Part shown: positions 51,633-58,719 of the stretch, in pieces | How positions within the stretch are numbered: position 1 is the stretch's first letter | Layout: each line of letters opens with the position of its first letter | NCBI GenBank assembly: GCA_963720075.1 | Contig: CAVREG010000012.1 | Span: 1-64,000, forward strand | Direction of reading: 5' to 3' | DNA from: PALSA-188 sp963720075 | GTDB lineage: Bacteria; Acidobacteriota; Terriglobia; Terriglobales; Acidobacteriaceae | DNA length: 64,000 bases | Made by a program: the position numbers and the translations under genes | The notes under the pieces: model-generated | Seen by the model: only the letters and a program-made list of their open reading frames with translations | The model's database searches: none | Told to the model about the DNA's origin: nothing

Positions 51633-51962
51633 TTAGTCATTTACTTCATTATCCAATTCTGTTTCGCCCAACCCAACAGTGGTTTCTGGGTCCTCAGGCG
51701 CAATCTCTTCCCGCTGAATTTGCCGCATTACATCCATGATCCGCTCATAGATACGCAGCAAGTCCCGATTGGGTAGCGGACCTTTATTCAACTTCGTGGC
51801 ATTATCGAAAACCGCCCGTTCCCGATCAGGTTCGTAAATCGGCATACCCGCCTTGCTCTTCAACTTGCCGATCTGGTGCGCAGCCTCTGCCCGCTCGCTC
51901 AGCAGCTCTACCAGTCTGCGATCAATCTCGTCAATTTTTGTGCGCCAATCTGCGATATTCAT
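51633..51962 (-). CDS. Chorismate mutase, AroQ type
   Basis: Rearranges chorismate to prephenate. Helical AroQ/PheA-type mutase: ADWRTKIDEIDRRLVELLSE, RAEAAHQIGKLKSKAGMPIY, EPDRERAVFD and IYERIMDVMR contain the active-site Arg, Lys and Glu residues. The acidic C-terminal tail (EDPETTVGLGETELDNEVND) is not part of the family. It sits between trpA and DAHP synthase in the aromatic block. Confidence 0.93.
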   Translation of the reverse strand: MNIADWRTKIDEIDRRLVELLSERAEAAHQIGKLKSKAGMPIYEPDRERAVFDNATKLNKGPLPNRDLLRIYERIMDVMRQIQREEIAPEDPETTVGLGETELDNEVND

Positions 51963-52045
51963 GGAGAGCTTTCAGCCCACAGCAACACACCATTTCGCTG
52001 ACAAGGAGGCGGATATTTCCAAGCGACGCAATGACAAATGATAAA

Positions 52046-52828
52046 TCAGTGCTTGACTGAGGGCTGACGGCTGACAGCTGAAAGCTGCTCTATAAATTGT
52101 GCCACAGACTCGGCTTCTTTGCCTGGATTGCGTTCGACCGTCTCCACGATCGCACTGCCGACAACCGCGGCATCAGCAAATTCGCCCACGCTCGCAAACT
52201 GCTCGGCGGTCGAAATACCGAAGCCCACTGCGATTGGCAGTTTAGTATAACTGCGCAAACGCTTAACCAACTTTTGCGCGTCTTCTGGTAATTGCTTCTG
52301 CGCGCCGGTTACACCGGTACGAGAAACTGCGTACACGAATCCAGTGGACGCCTTCGCAATCTGCTCTAAGCGGGCGTCTGTGCTCGTAGGAGCCGCAAGG
52401 AACACCGTTGCCAGATTTCGATTTCTCATCTCGGAAAGATAGTCGTCTGCTTCTTCCATCGGGAGATCAGTGATTAGAGCGCCGTCTATCCCGGCCTGCG
52501 CGGCCGCGGCTGCGAACTTTGCGAGTCCCATACGGATGATGGGGTTTAAATAAGAAAAAATAATCAAACCCGCCTGAGATTTCTTGCGGATGTCATGAGC
52601 CAGCTTCAGAACTTGTCCCAGTGTTGTTCCATTTCTCAGTGCACGTTCGCTCGCCCGCTGGATTACGGGACCGTCTGCAACGGGATCGCTGAAGGGAACC
52701 CCAAGTTCGATGATGTCGGCGCCCGCTTCGATTGCTGCCAGCACGATGTCGAGCGTGGTCGCAAGATCGGGATCACCGCAGGTCACATAGGCGACGAGGG
52801 AAGGACGGTTTCGGAAGGTAAGTGGCAT
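52046..52828 (-). CDS. trpA: Tryptophan synthase alpha subunit
   Basis: Cleaves indole-3-glycerol phosphate to indole. Barrel motifs LVAYVTCGDPDLATTLDIVL, DIIELGVPFSDPVADGPVIQ with the catalytic Glu, GIDGALITDLPMEEADDY with the catalytic Asp, and VGFGISTAEQFASVGEFADA are all present. Length of 260 aa is normal. It lies directly after trpB in a block of same-strand genes. Confidence 0.95.
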   Translation of the reverse strand: MPLTFRNRPSLVAYVTCGDPDLATTLDIVLAAIEAGADIIELGVPFSDPVADGPVIQRASERALRNGTTLGQVLKLAHDIRKKSQAGLIIFSYLNPIIRMGLAKFAAAAAQAGIDGALITDLPMEEADDYLSEMRNRNLATVFLAAPTSTDARLEQIAKASTGFVYAVSRTGVTGAQKQLPEDAQKLVKRLRSYTKLPIAVGFGISTAEQFASVGEFADAAVVGSAIVETVERNPGKEAESVAQFIEQLSAVSRQPSVKH

Positions 52829-52922
52829 CTGTGAAGATTTTTGACCTTAGATTAGAGATGTAACCATCATGAGAGAATCCCGGCTCAGAATTAAAAATCT
52901 GGAATCGACAATCTAAAATTCG

Positions 52923-54146
52923 TCAGTCCAGCTTTAGATTCTGTCTGAGAATTCCAATATCTTTATCACCCCGCCCGGAAATGTTCACTATCACCACGTC
53001 AGACTTCTTCATCTTCGGCGCGCGCTTGATCACTTCAGCCACAGCGTGCGCAGATTCTAGCGCCGGAATAATCCCCTCGGTTCGTGCTAGCAGCGTGCAG
53101 GCCGCTAGCGCCTCGGCATCGGAAACTGGGACGTACTCGGCGCGGCCGATGTCCTTCAACCACGCGTGCTCTGGGCCGATGGAAGGATAATCGAGTCCCG
53201 CGGAAACCGAGTGCGTAGTCGCGACCTGTCCCGCAGCGTCCTGCAAAAGATACGAGTAAGTTCCCTGAAGCACGCCCGGCGAGCCGCCGCGAAAGCGGGC
53301 GGCGTGTTCGCCAAGTGCTTCGCCGCGGCCGCCGGCTTCCACGCCAATGAATTTTACTTTCTTGTCTTTGATGAACTCGTGGAAAATACCAATCGCATTC
53401 GATCCGCCTCCCACGCACGCGATGATTGCCGTGGGCAGCTTTCCCTCGGCTTTGAGAATCTGCGCACGAGCCTCGCGTCCGATCACTTTGTGAAAATCAC
53501 GAACCATGGTCGGATACGGATGAGCGCCCAGCACGCTGCCAAGAAGGTAATGCGTCGTGCGAACATTGGTTACCCAATCGCGCATGGCCTCATTGATGGC
53601 GTCTTTTAGGGTTCGCGAGCCCGATTCCACGCTGCGGACTTCGGCTCCCAGGAGCCGCATACGAAACACGTTGAGTTCCTGGCGGCGCATGTCTTCGCTG
53701 CCCATGTACACGACACATTCGAATCCAAGCAGCGCACAAACTGTCGCCGTGGCTACGCCGTGCTGGCCCGCACCGGTTTCCGCGATGATACGGCGCTTGC
53801 CCATCCGCTCGGCGAGCAATCCTTGTCCCAAACAGTTATTGATCTTGTGTGCGCCAGTGTGGAGTAGGTCTTCGCGCTTGAGATAAATCTTCGCTCCGCC
53901 AAGTTTCTTGGTGAGGCCGCCGGCGAAAAAAAGAGGCGTAGGACGCCCCGCATACGTTTGTAATAACTCTGTCAATCGCGCTTGAAATTTCTTGTCTCGT
54001 TTTACTTTTTCGTATTCGCTCTCCAATTCTTCGAGCGCGGCCATCAGCGTTTCGGGAACGTAGCGACCGCCGTAAGCGCCGAACCGTCCGGGAACGTCCT
54101 TCGGCACAGACAATCGTTTCGCTTTTGTGACCGTCGCTGTTGCCAT
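52923..54146 (-). CDS. trpB: Tryptophan synthase beta subunit
   Basis: PLP enzyme joining indole and serine. GRFGAYGGRYVPETLMAALE, RPTPLFFAGGL, LKREDLLHTGAHKINNCLGQ with the PLP Lys K101, AETGAGQHGVATATVCALLG, and GGGSNAIGIFHEF (phosphate site) are complete. The 3-base gap to trpF suggests coupling. Length of 407 aa is normal. Confidence 0.96.
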   Translation of the reverse strand: MATATVTKAKRLSVPKDVPGRFGAYGGRYVPETLMAALEELESEYEKVKRDKKFQARLTELLQTYAGRPTPLFFAGGLTKKLGGAKIYLKREDLLHTGAHKINNCLGQGLLAERMGKRRIIAETGAGQHGVATATVCALLGFECVVYMGSEDMRRQELNVFRMRLLGAEVRSVESGSRTLKDAINEAMRDWVTNVRTTHYLLGSVLGAHPYPTMVRDFHKVIGREARAQILKAEGKLPTAIIACVGGGSNAIGIFHEFIKDKKVKFIGVEAGGRGEALGEHAARFRGGSPGVLQGTYSYLLQDAAGQVATTHSVSAGLDYPSIGPEHAWLKDIGRAEYVPVSDAEALAACTLLARTEGIIPALESAHAVAEVIKRAPKMKKSDVVIVNISGRGDKDIGILRQNLKLD

Positions 54147-54149
54147 CTT

Positions 54150-54845
54150 CTACCTGCTCTTCGCTGACTTGCGAACTTCAGCTATAAACGCCCGAACTTT
54201 GGTGGGATCTTTTTTGCCCGGCGATGCCTCGACTCCAGAAACCACATCAACTCCCCAAGGATTTAGTATACGGATTGCTTCCGCGACATTTCCGGGATTC
54301 AGGCCACCCGCGACCACAATCCTTACGCTTTTGCGCATAGTTTCCGCCAAAGGAAGGGCCGCTTTCCAATCAAATGTCTTGCCCGTGCCGCCGGGGTTCT
54401 GCGATGTGCCGGAGTCCAGGATAACAGTGCCGTACGGGTTATCCGGAGAAGGCATTCTTGCGAAAGACGCAAAATCAACGCTGATCCAACGTTCATCTCC
54501 TATGAGATCCGCTACGGAGAAAGATATATAGATTTTCTTAACCGTCGGGCCAAGTCCAGTGGCGTGACCGCCATTCGCAACCAGCTTCATGGGGGCATGA
54601 ATCTGCAATCCGCTGAGCCCACAGCGGTCCGCTACGTCCCTAAATTCCGCTGCTGACGTGCCCGGCAGGACTCCAACTTTCTCGATCTTCTCGGGCAGCT
54701 TCTTAACAATCTCGCGAACAGCTTCAGGTGTAACGTATCGCGGGCTGTTCTCATAGAATACAAATCCCAAAGCGTCAGCGCCGGCTTCGACGGCCATCAG
54801 CGCGTCTTCAAGATTGGTGGTACCGCAGATTTTGATCCAGGTCAT
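54150..54845 (-). CDS. trpF: Phosphoribosylanthranilate isomerase
   Basis: Converts phosphoribosylanthranilate to its carboxyphenylamino form. WIKICGTTNLEDALMAVEAG with the catalytic Cys, DALGFVFYENSPRYVTPE, LDSGTSQNPGGTGKTFDWKA with the catalytic Asp and VAGGLNPGNVAEAIRILNPW are seen. ATG 54845 gives the family N-terminus; the frame to 54887 has non-family residues. A hairpin repeat lies between trpC and trpF. Confidence 0.94.
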   Translation of the reverse strand: MTWIKICGTTNLEDALMAVEAGADALGFVFYENSPRYVTPEAVREIVKKLPEKIEKVGVLPGTSAAEFRDVADRCGLSGLQIHAPMKLVANGGHATGLGPTVKKIYISFSVADLIGDERWISVDFASFARMPSPDNPYGTVILDSGTSQNPGGTGKTFDWKAALPLAETMRKSVRIVVAGGLNPGNVAEAIRILNPWGVDVVSGVEASPGKKDPTKVRAFIAEVRKSAKSR

Positions 54846-54903
54846 AAGAGCAGTCGTTGGTCGTTCGCCCTTGGTCGTTGGCAACAAGACGTTTCAATGG
54901 AGA

Positions 54904-54923
54904 GACGGGCGTCCTCGCCCATC
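54904..54923 (-). repeat. Dispersed hairpin repeat, degenerate copy
   Basis: GACGGGCG, TCCT, CGCCCATC: on the minus strand the loop reads AGGA and the stem has one mismatch. It lies in the trpC-trpF gap. Same family as 48666. Confidence 0.55.
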
Positions 54924-54933
54924 CTGCGCAGCC

Positions 54934-55743
54934 TCAGAGACTCGAAGCCACTCCCGACACTTCCGCCAATAACTTATGCAATGCGACGCCCGGCTCTTCG
55001 GCTTTCATCAGGGATTCACCAATCAGGAACGCTTTAAAGCCCGCTGTCCGCAGCCGATTGATATCAGCCCCAGTTTGAATGCCGCTCTCAGCAACACTCA
55101 ATACATCTTTCGGAACTAGCGCTGCAAGTCGAAACGCTGTTTGCAGCTCAACCTTAAATGTTTTCAAGTCGCGACTGTTCACGCCGATAAGATCGCAGCC
55201 CGCGTCCAGTGCGGTTTTAAGTTCCCCCTCATCGTGAACTTCGCACAGAACATCTAAATCCAATTCAGCAGCCCGATGCGCAAGTGCAGCAAGCTCTTTC
55301 GGAGTCAGCGCCGCGACGATCAACAAGACCGCATCCGCCGAGTTCGCCCGAGCCTCGAGCAATTGAAACTCGTCCACGATAAAGTCTTTGCGCAAGCAAG
55401 GCAGTTTTGTGCTTGCTGACGCTTTTCGCAGATTCTCCAAAGACCCTTGAAAAAAATCTTCGTTGGTTAAAACCGACAGTGCGGCAGCGCCAGCAGCTCC
55501 CAGTTCTGCCGCCAGTTTTTCAGGATCGAAATCTGTCCGGATCAATCCTCGGGAAGGGGATGCCTTTTTCAACTCCGCGATAATCGCGATTCCAACTTCA
55601 CCCTTAATTTCCAGAGCGCGCCGAAACCCGCGCGGGGTATAGGCTTGAGCACTCCGCTCCAATTCCCCGAGCGCAGCGGACGACCGAGCCGTAGCGACTC
55701 TCAGCTTTGTAGCGGCAACAATTTGATCAAGGCTGGCGGGCAT
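54934..55743 (-). CDS. trpC: Indole-3-glycerol phosphate synthase
   Basis: Ring-closing decarboxylation in tryptophan synthesis. SLDQIVAATKLRVATARSSA at the start, IAIIAELKKASPSRGLIRTD with the catalytic Lys, FDPEKLAAELGAAGAAALSV, LPCLRKDFIVDEFQLLEARA, IGVNSRDLKTFKVELQTAFR and VAESGIQTGADINRL are complete. ATG 55743 is chosen; the frame extends to a GTG at 55782 but that would run through a palindrome with TATAAT. Confidence 0.95.
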   Translation of the reverse strand: MPASLDQIVAATKLRVATARSSAALGELERSAQAYTPRGFRRALEIKGEVGIAIIAELKKASPSRGLIRTDFDPEKLAAELGAAGAAALSVLTNEDFFQGSLENLRKASASTKLPCLRKDFIVDEFQLLEARANSADAVLLIVAALTPKELAALAHRAAELDLDVLCEVHDEGELKTALDAGCDLIGVNSRDLKTFKVELQTAFRLAALVPKDVLSVAESGIQTGADINRLRTAGFKAFLIGESLMKAEEPGVALHKLLAEVSGVASSL

Positions 55744-55747
55744 TGAA

Positions 55748-55764
55748 TACCGATTATATCGGTA
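55748..55764 (-). promoter_or_regulatory. Palindrome with TATAAT before trpC
   Basis: TACCGAT (55748-55754), TAT, ATCGGTA (55758-55764). On the minus strand it contains a perfect TATAAT. Nine bases separate this from the trpC ATG, so transcription from it would give a nearly leaderless mRNA. A clear -35 box is not seen. It may combine promoter and operator for the trp block. Confidence 0.5.
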
Positions 55765-55848
55765 CTGTCCGCGCGAGCACACACTCCGGGTCTCGCCATC
55801 TCTCGCGAATTACACTCTAAACACCATCTTCCTCACTTCCGCAGCATG

Positions 55849-57306
55849 CTAATGGATGTCCGTAACCCGATCCGTCAGGGTTCCGCGCGGACTTTTGAAT
55901 ACGGAATTTTTGGTCCCGAAGTAAACGCCCGCAAATGAATCGCCGCTCGGAACGGGATAGAGGCTGACGTGCGGGCTGCCATCCTCCCACATATAGAAGA
56001 GCAATGTGAAATGGCCTTCGCCCCTGTCCACCGTCATCTTTTGTGTACGTAGTATCGGAGTTGGGGTGTCGGAGTGCTGTCCACTGGTCGTAACAAATGT
56101 TGCTAACAATGCCTTGTCCCGCGAGGCCAGCTTATAGGTCCCCTTGACCTGATACATATTGCCAGCGGTCAGCACGTCGGAGGTTCCGCGAACCTCGTTG
56201 ATTGTGATGCTGTCGCCGTATTGAAGATAGGTCGTACCCAATGCAAAGTGAACCACGTGCGAGAGATCGTTAGACGAATCCGACGGGGTCACTGGCGTTG
56301 CCGCGAAACAACTAAGGAGCAGCGCGCCACCGATAAAGCCCATCGCGATTGAAACAGTTGTTTTTGACTTGAGTCGAGTCATAGTGCATCTCCTTGGATT
56401 AAGTAACTCCGCGACTCTGTCCTCCAGTTGACGCGCCGACTTAACCAAGGTCGGCGCGAACCATCCACTTGGCAGAGGTGAAAGCGATTGCGCGACTGCC
56501 AGGAGCGTCTGAGCGTAGTCCACAGACGGTGCTGCTTTAAGGACATAGTTGTCGCAAACCGCTTCGCGATCGTGATCAAGCAAGCGATTGGCTAGGTATA
56601 CCAGCGGATGAATCCACAGCACGCTACCCACTAACCTCTGATAGAAGCCAACCAGTGGATCGCGTCGAAGAACGTGTGCGCACTCATGAACAAGAACTTG
56701 AAAAAGCTGCTCGTGATCAAATCGGCGCAAGAGAGAGGATGGAAGCAGAACCACCGGCCGTAAACAGCCAAGCGCCATGGGAACTGTCACTTTTCCCGAG
56801 ACGAGAATCTCCGGCACATTGTGTCCCAAGACGGTTACAAGGCGCGCCATGAGTGGCTCGATTATGGTTCGGGGAACCGGCACGGCGTCGCGGCAGACAC
56901 GCCGCATGATATGCACGCCGCGAGCGAGACGCGCGAAGCCCACCAGAGCTCCAGCTGCCCATAGCAGGGGCAAGATTCCAGCAAGTGGAAACTGCTCGAT
57001 TGGACGAACGTGGATGCCCCCGCTAAGCGGTGCCGCCAATTCAGAATGACTGAACAAAATATCGAACTGCATCGGATGGTGCTGAGAAATGATCGCTGGT
57101 ACCCCGGTAAGAGTCACCGCAACGATCACTGCGGGACAAAGGCCAACGGCCACTAATGCCCACAACAAGAGCGCATGCCTAGCCGCAGGAGATCGCGTGA
57201 TCGCCTGGTGGATTACGATGGCGCCAAGCAACACCACCGTAACCTCTATCAACACGATCATGGCTGTGGGTGCCATTGATTCAGCGAGGCTGAGTAAGGT
57301 GTTCAC
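55849..57306 (-). CDS. BlaR1/MecR1-like M56 membrane peptidase
   Basis: Membrane signal transducer that cleaves its cognate BlaI-type repressor. About four N-terminal helices, and the M56 zinc motif HECAH at 207-211 in QVLVHECAHVLRRDP, followed by DHDREAVCDNYVLK. A fifth helix lies near residue 325. The C-terminal ~150 residues are a beta-rich exported domain with no penicillin-binding fold, so the signal is unlikely to be a beta-lactam. Its start overlaps the BlaI-type gene by four bases. Confidence 0.9.
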   Translation of the reverse strand: MNTLLSLAESMAPTAMIVLIEVTVVLLGAIVIHQAITRSPAARHALLLWALVAVGLCPAVIVAVTLTGVPAIISQHHPMQFDILFSHSELAAPLSGGIHVRPIEQFPLAGILPLLWAAGALVGFARLARGVHIMRRVCRDAVPVPRTIIEPLMARLVTVLGHNVPEILVSGKVTVPMALGCLRPVVLLPSSLLRRFDHEQLFQVLVHECAHVLRRDPLVGFYQRLVGSVLWIHPLVYLANRLLDHDREAVCDNYVLKAAPSVDYAQTLLAVAQSLSPLPSGWFAPTLVKSARQLEDRVAELLNPRRCTMTRLKSKTTVSIAMGFIGGALLLSCFAATPVTPSDSSNDLSHVVHFALGTTYLQYGDSITINEVRGTSDVLTAGNMYQVKGTYKLASRDKALLATFVTTSGQHSDTPTPILRTQKMTVDRGEGHFTLLFYMWEDGSPHVSLYPVPSGDSFAGVYFGTKNSVFKSPRGTLTDRVTDIH

Positions 57307-57704
57307 TTCTTGCCCTCCTGTGCCCCGTCAATCAATTTACGAATGCGTTTCACTTCGTCCGCCGAAAGCCGCCGAGTGTCCAAAAGCGCCATGATTAGGC
57401 CGCTGGCCGAGCCCGCGAAGGCGCTGTCCAGAAGTTGTGTGAGTATCCCGCGCAGGGTGGACGTGCGACCCCGGGCGGCACGAAAACTGAATGCGTTGCC
57501 ATTCGCCCGTGCCGCCAGCCATCCTTTATCTACTAAGCGTGTCAGGGTTGTCTGAACGGTGTTGCGGGCAACTTTGCGATGTCCACTGAGGAATCCCCAC
57601 ACTTGCGCCACACCAAGCTCGCCATGCTCCCAAAAAAGATTCATGATTTCGAGTTGCGCGGGACTCAGCTTTGACTCTGCTTTTTGAACCATATCTTTTA
57701 CCAA
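57303..57704 (-). CDS. BlaI/MecI/CopY-family repressor
   Basis: Winged-helix repressor. LSPAQLEIMNLFWEHGELGV, VARNTVQTTLTRLVDKGWLA and AFSFRAARGR are typical; the C-terminal dimerisation half follows (GILTQLLDSAFAGSASGLIM). Length of 133 aa is normal. It is the first gene of the two-gene unit and lies next to two operator-like dyads. Confidence 0.92.
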   Translation of the reverse strand: MVKDMVQKAESKLSPAQLEIMNLFWEHGELGVAQVWGFLSGHRKVARNTVQTTLTRLVDKGWLAARANGNAFSFRAARGRTSTLRGILTQLLDSAFAGSASGLIMALLDTRRLSADEVKRIRKLIDGAQEGKK

Positions 57705-57712
57705 GAACTACC

Positions 57713-57749
57713 GCCTACTAGCGTAGGCAACTCTACCTACACACGTAGG
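57713..57749 (-). promoter_or_regulatory. Two CCTAC-N4-GTAGG dyads, BlaI-type operator
   Basis: CCTAC-TAGC-GTAGG (57714-57727, extended to GCCTAC/GTAGGC at 57713-57728) and CCTAC-ACAC-GTAGG (57736-57749). Centres are 22 bp apart. They lie 9 bases upstream of the BlaI-type start codon. They resemble the TACTACATATGTAGTA-like BlaI/MecI sites with N4 spacers. Confidence 0.7.
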
Positions 57750-57942
57750 CGATGTCAAGTAGTTTTTTAATGGCGCCCGACGTTACGATTCTTTCCTTTT
57801 AGTTTTATTCATGTTTTATCGGTAGGCTCTGAAAGCACTGAGGGGATAAAGTCTGCGTTCGTTCCTCAACGCCACGGCGACGTGCGGTTACGAGGTGACA
57901 CGCTGCTCAATAGCATGTGCCGAGCGGCTACAATAGGATGTT

Positions 57943-58137
57943 TTACGGGTGCTGATCCTTGGCAATGCCGGATAGCTCCAGCATGATTTCTTTCAAACGG
58001 CTCTCCCGGTCTCCATTGGCGCGCACTGCCAATCCGGCTGGTTTTTCCTGGTCCGAATATTTGTCGTTCATGCCACGGATGGCCGCTATTTCCTCTCGCA
58101 AGGCTTGAACCCGGTTTAATACGTCGGCGGTATACAT
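57943..58137 (-). CDS. Hypothetical small protein, 64 aa
   Basis: A charged helical protein (VLNRVQALREEIAAIRGMND, SRLKEIMLELSGIAKDQ) without recognised family. Start ATG 58137 is preceded by no strong ribosome binding site. It lies between the BlaI unit and the DinB-like gene and reads alone. Its amphipathic helices suggest a partner-binding small protein, but this is not proven. Confidence 0.5.
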   Translation of the reverse strand: MYTADVLNRVQALREEIAAIRGMNDKYSDQEKPAGLAVRANGDRESRLKEIMLELSGIAKDQHP

Positions 58138-58222
58138 GAATACAGTTTACCCCGGATTGGCAGGCCGTGGCGGGAATACGAAGCCTGTGAGAGTGCATAA
58201 CTGTTACGAAAGGTGCGATCGC

Positions 58223-58705
58223 TCATTCGCTGTCTGCGTTCTTTTTCAGCCTCTCAATCTGCCGCAGATGATTTTGAGTGTGCGTGTCGAGTTTCTCCAC
58301 TATCTCTCCGAGGAGCAATTCGCGCTTAAGCTCGGGATGATAAGCGGACTTGCCCAGATCCTGCTGCTTTGTTCGTCGCAAGAGACGCAGATTGTGATGA
58401 CGGTTGATTCCGAAGAGGGCGATCAGTTCTGCGGGGGTGGTTTCCATGTATCCCAGATTTCGCGTCCAAGCATTCTGATCCATCGGCGCTATGATGGGCT
58501 TCTCCTCCGCTAGCATTTGACGGATGCGGTGTCCGAATACAATCTCCACATCCGCAAGATGTCCCAGAATTTCCAGGATGCACCATTTCTCCGGTGCAGG
58601 TTTATGACGCAAGCGCTCCGCAGGCAGCCCTAAGACCGCCGCCGCCAGCTGTTTGGGATTATTTTCTGCCGCCTCGATGTGTTTCTTAAATTCATCCTCG
58701 GTCAT
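58223..58705 (-). CDS. DinB-family protein
   Basis: Four-helix DinB/YfiT-like protein, a fold used for metal-dependent thiol-transferase-like reactions. PAPEKWCILEILGHLADVEI contains the first metal His (GHLADVE), and THTQNHLRQIERLK holds two later His. Length of 160 aa is normal. The substrate is unknown. It lies 14 bases downstream of the stop of the peptidase-like gene on the same strand. Confidence 0.88.
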   Translation of the reverse strand: MTEDEFKKHIEAAENNPKQLAAAVLGLPAERLRHKPAPEKWCILEILGHLADVEIVFGHRIRQMLAEEKPIIAPMDQNAWTRNLGYMETTPAELIALFGINRHHNLRLLRRTKQQDLGKSAYHPELKRELLLGEIVEKLDTHTQNHLRQIERLKKNADSE

Positions 58706-58719
58706 AAAATCACCGCTGA

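Noticed and set aside
55849..57306. Beta-lactam resistance sensor
   Set aside because: The M56 domain is present but the C-terminal domain has no SxxK/SxN/KTG motifs of penicillin-binding sensors, so resistance is not claimed.
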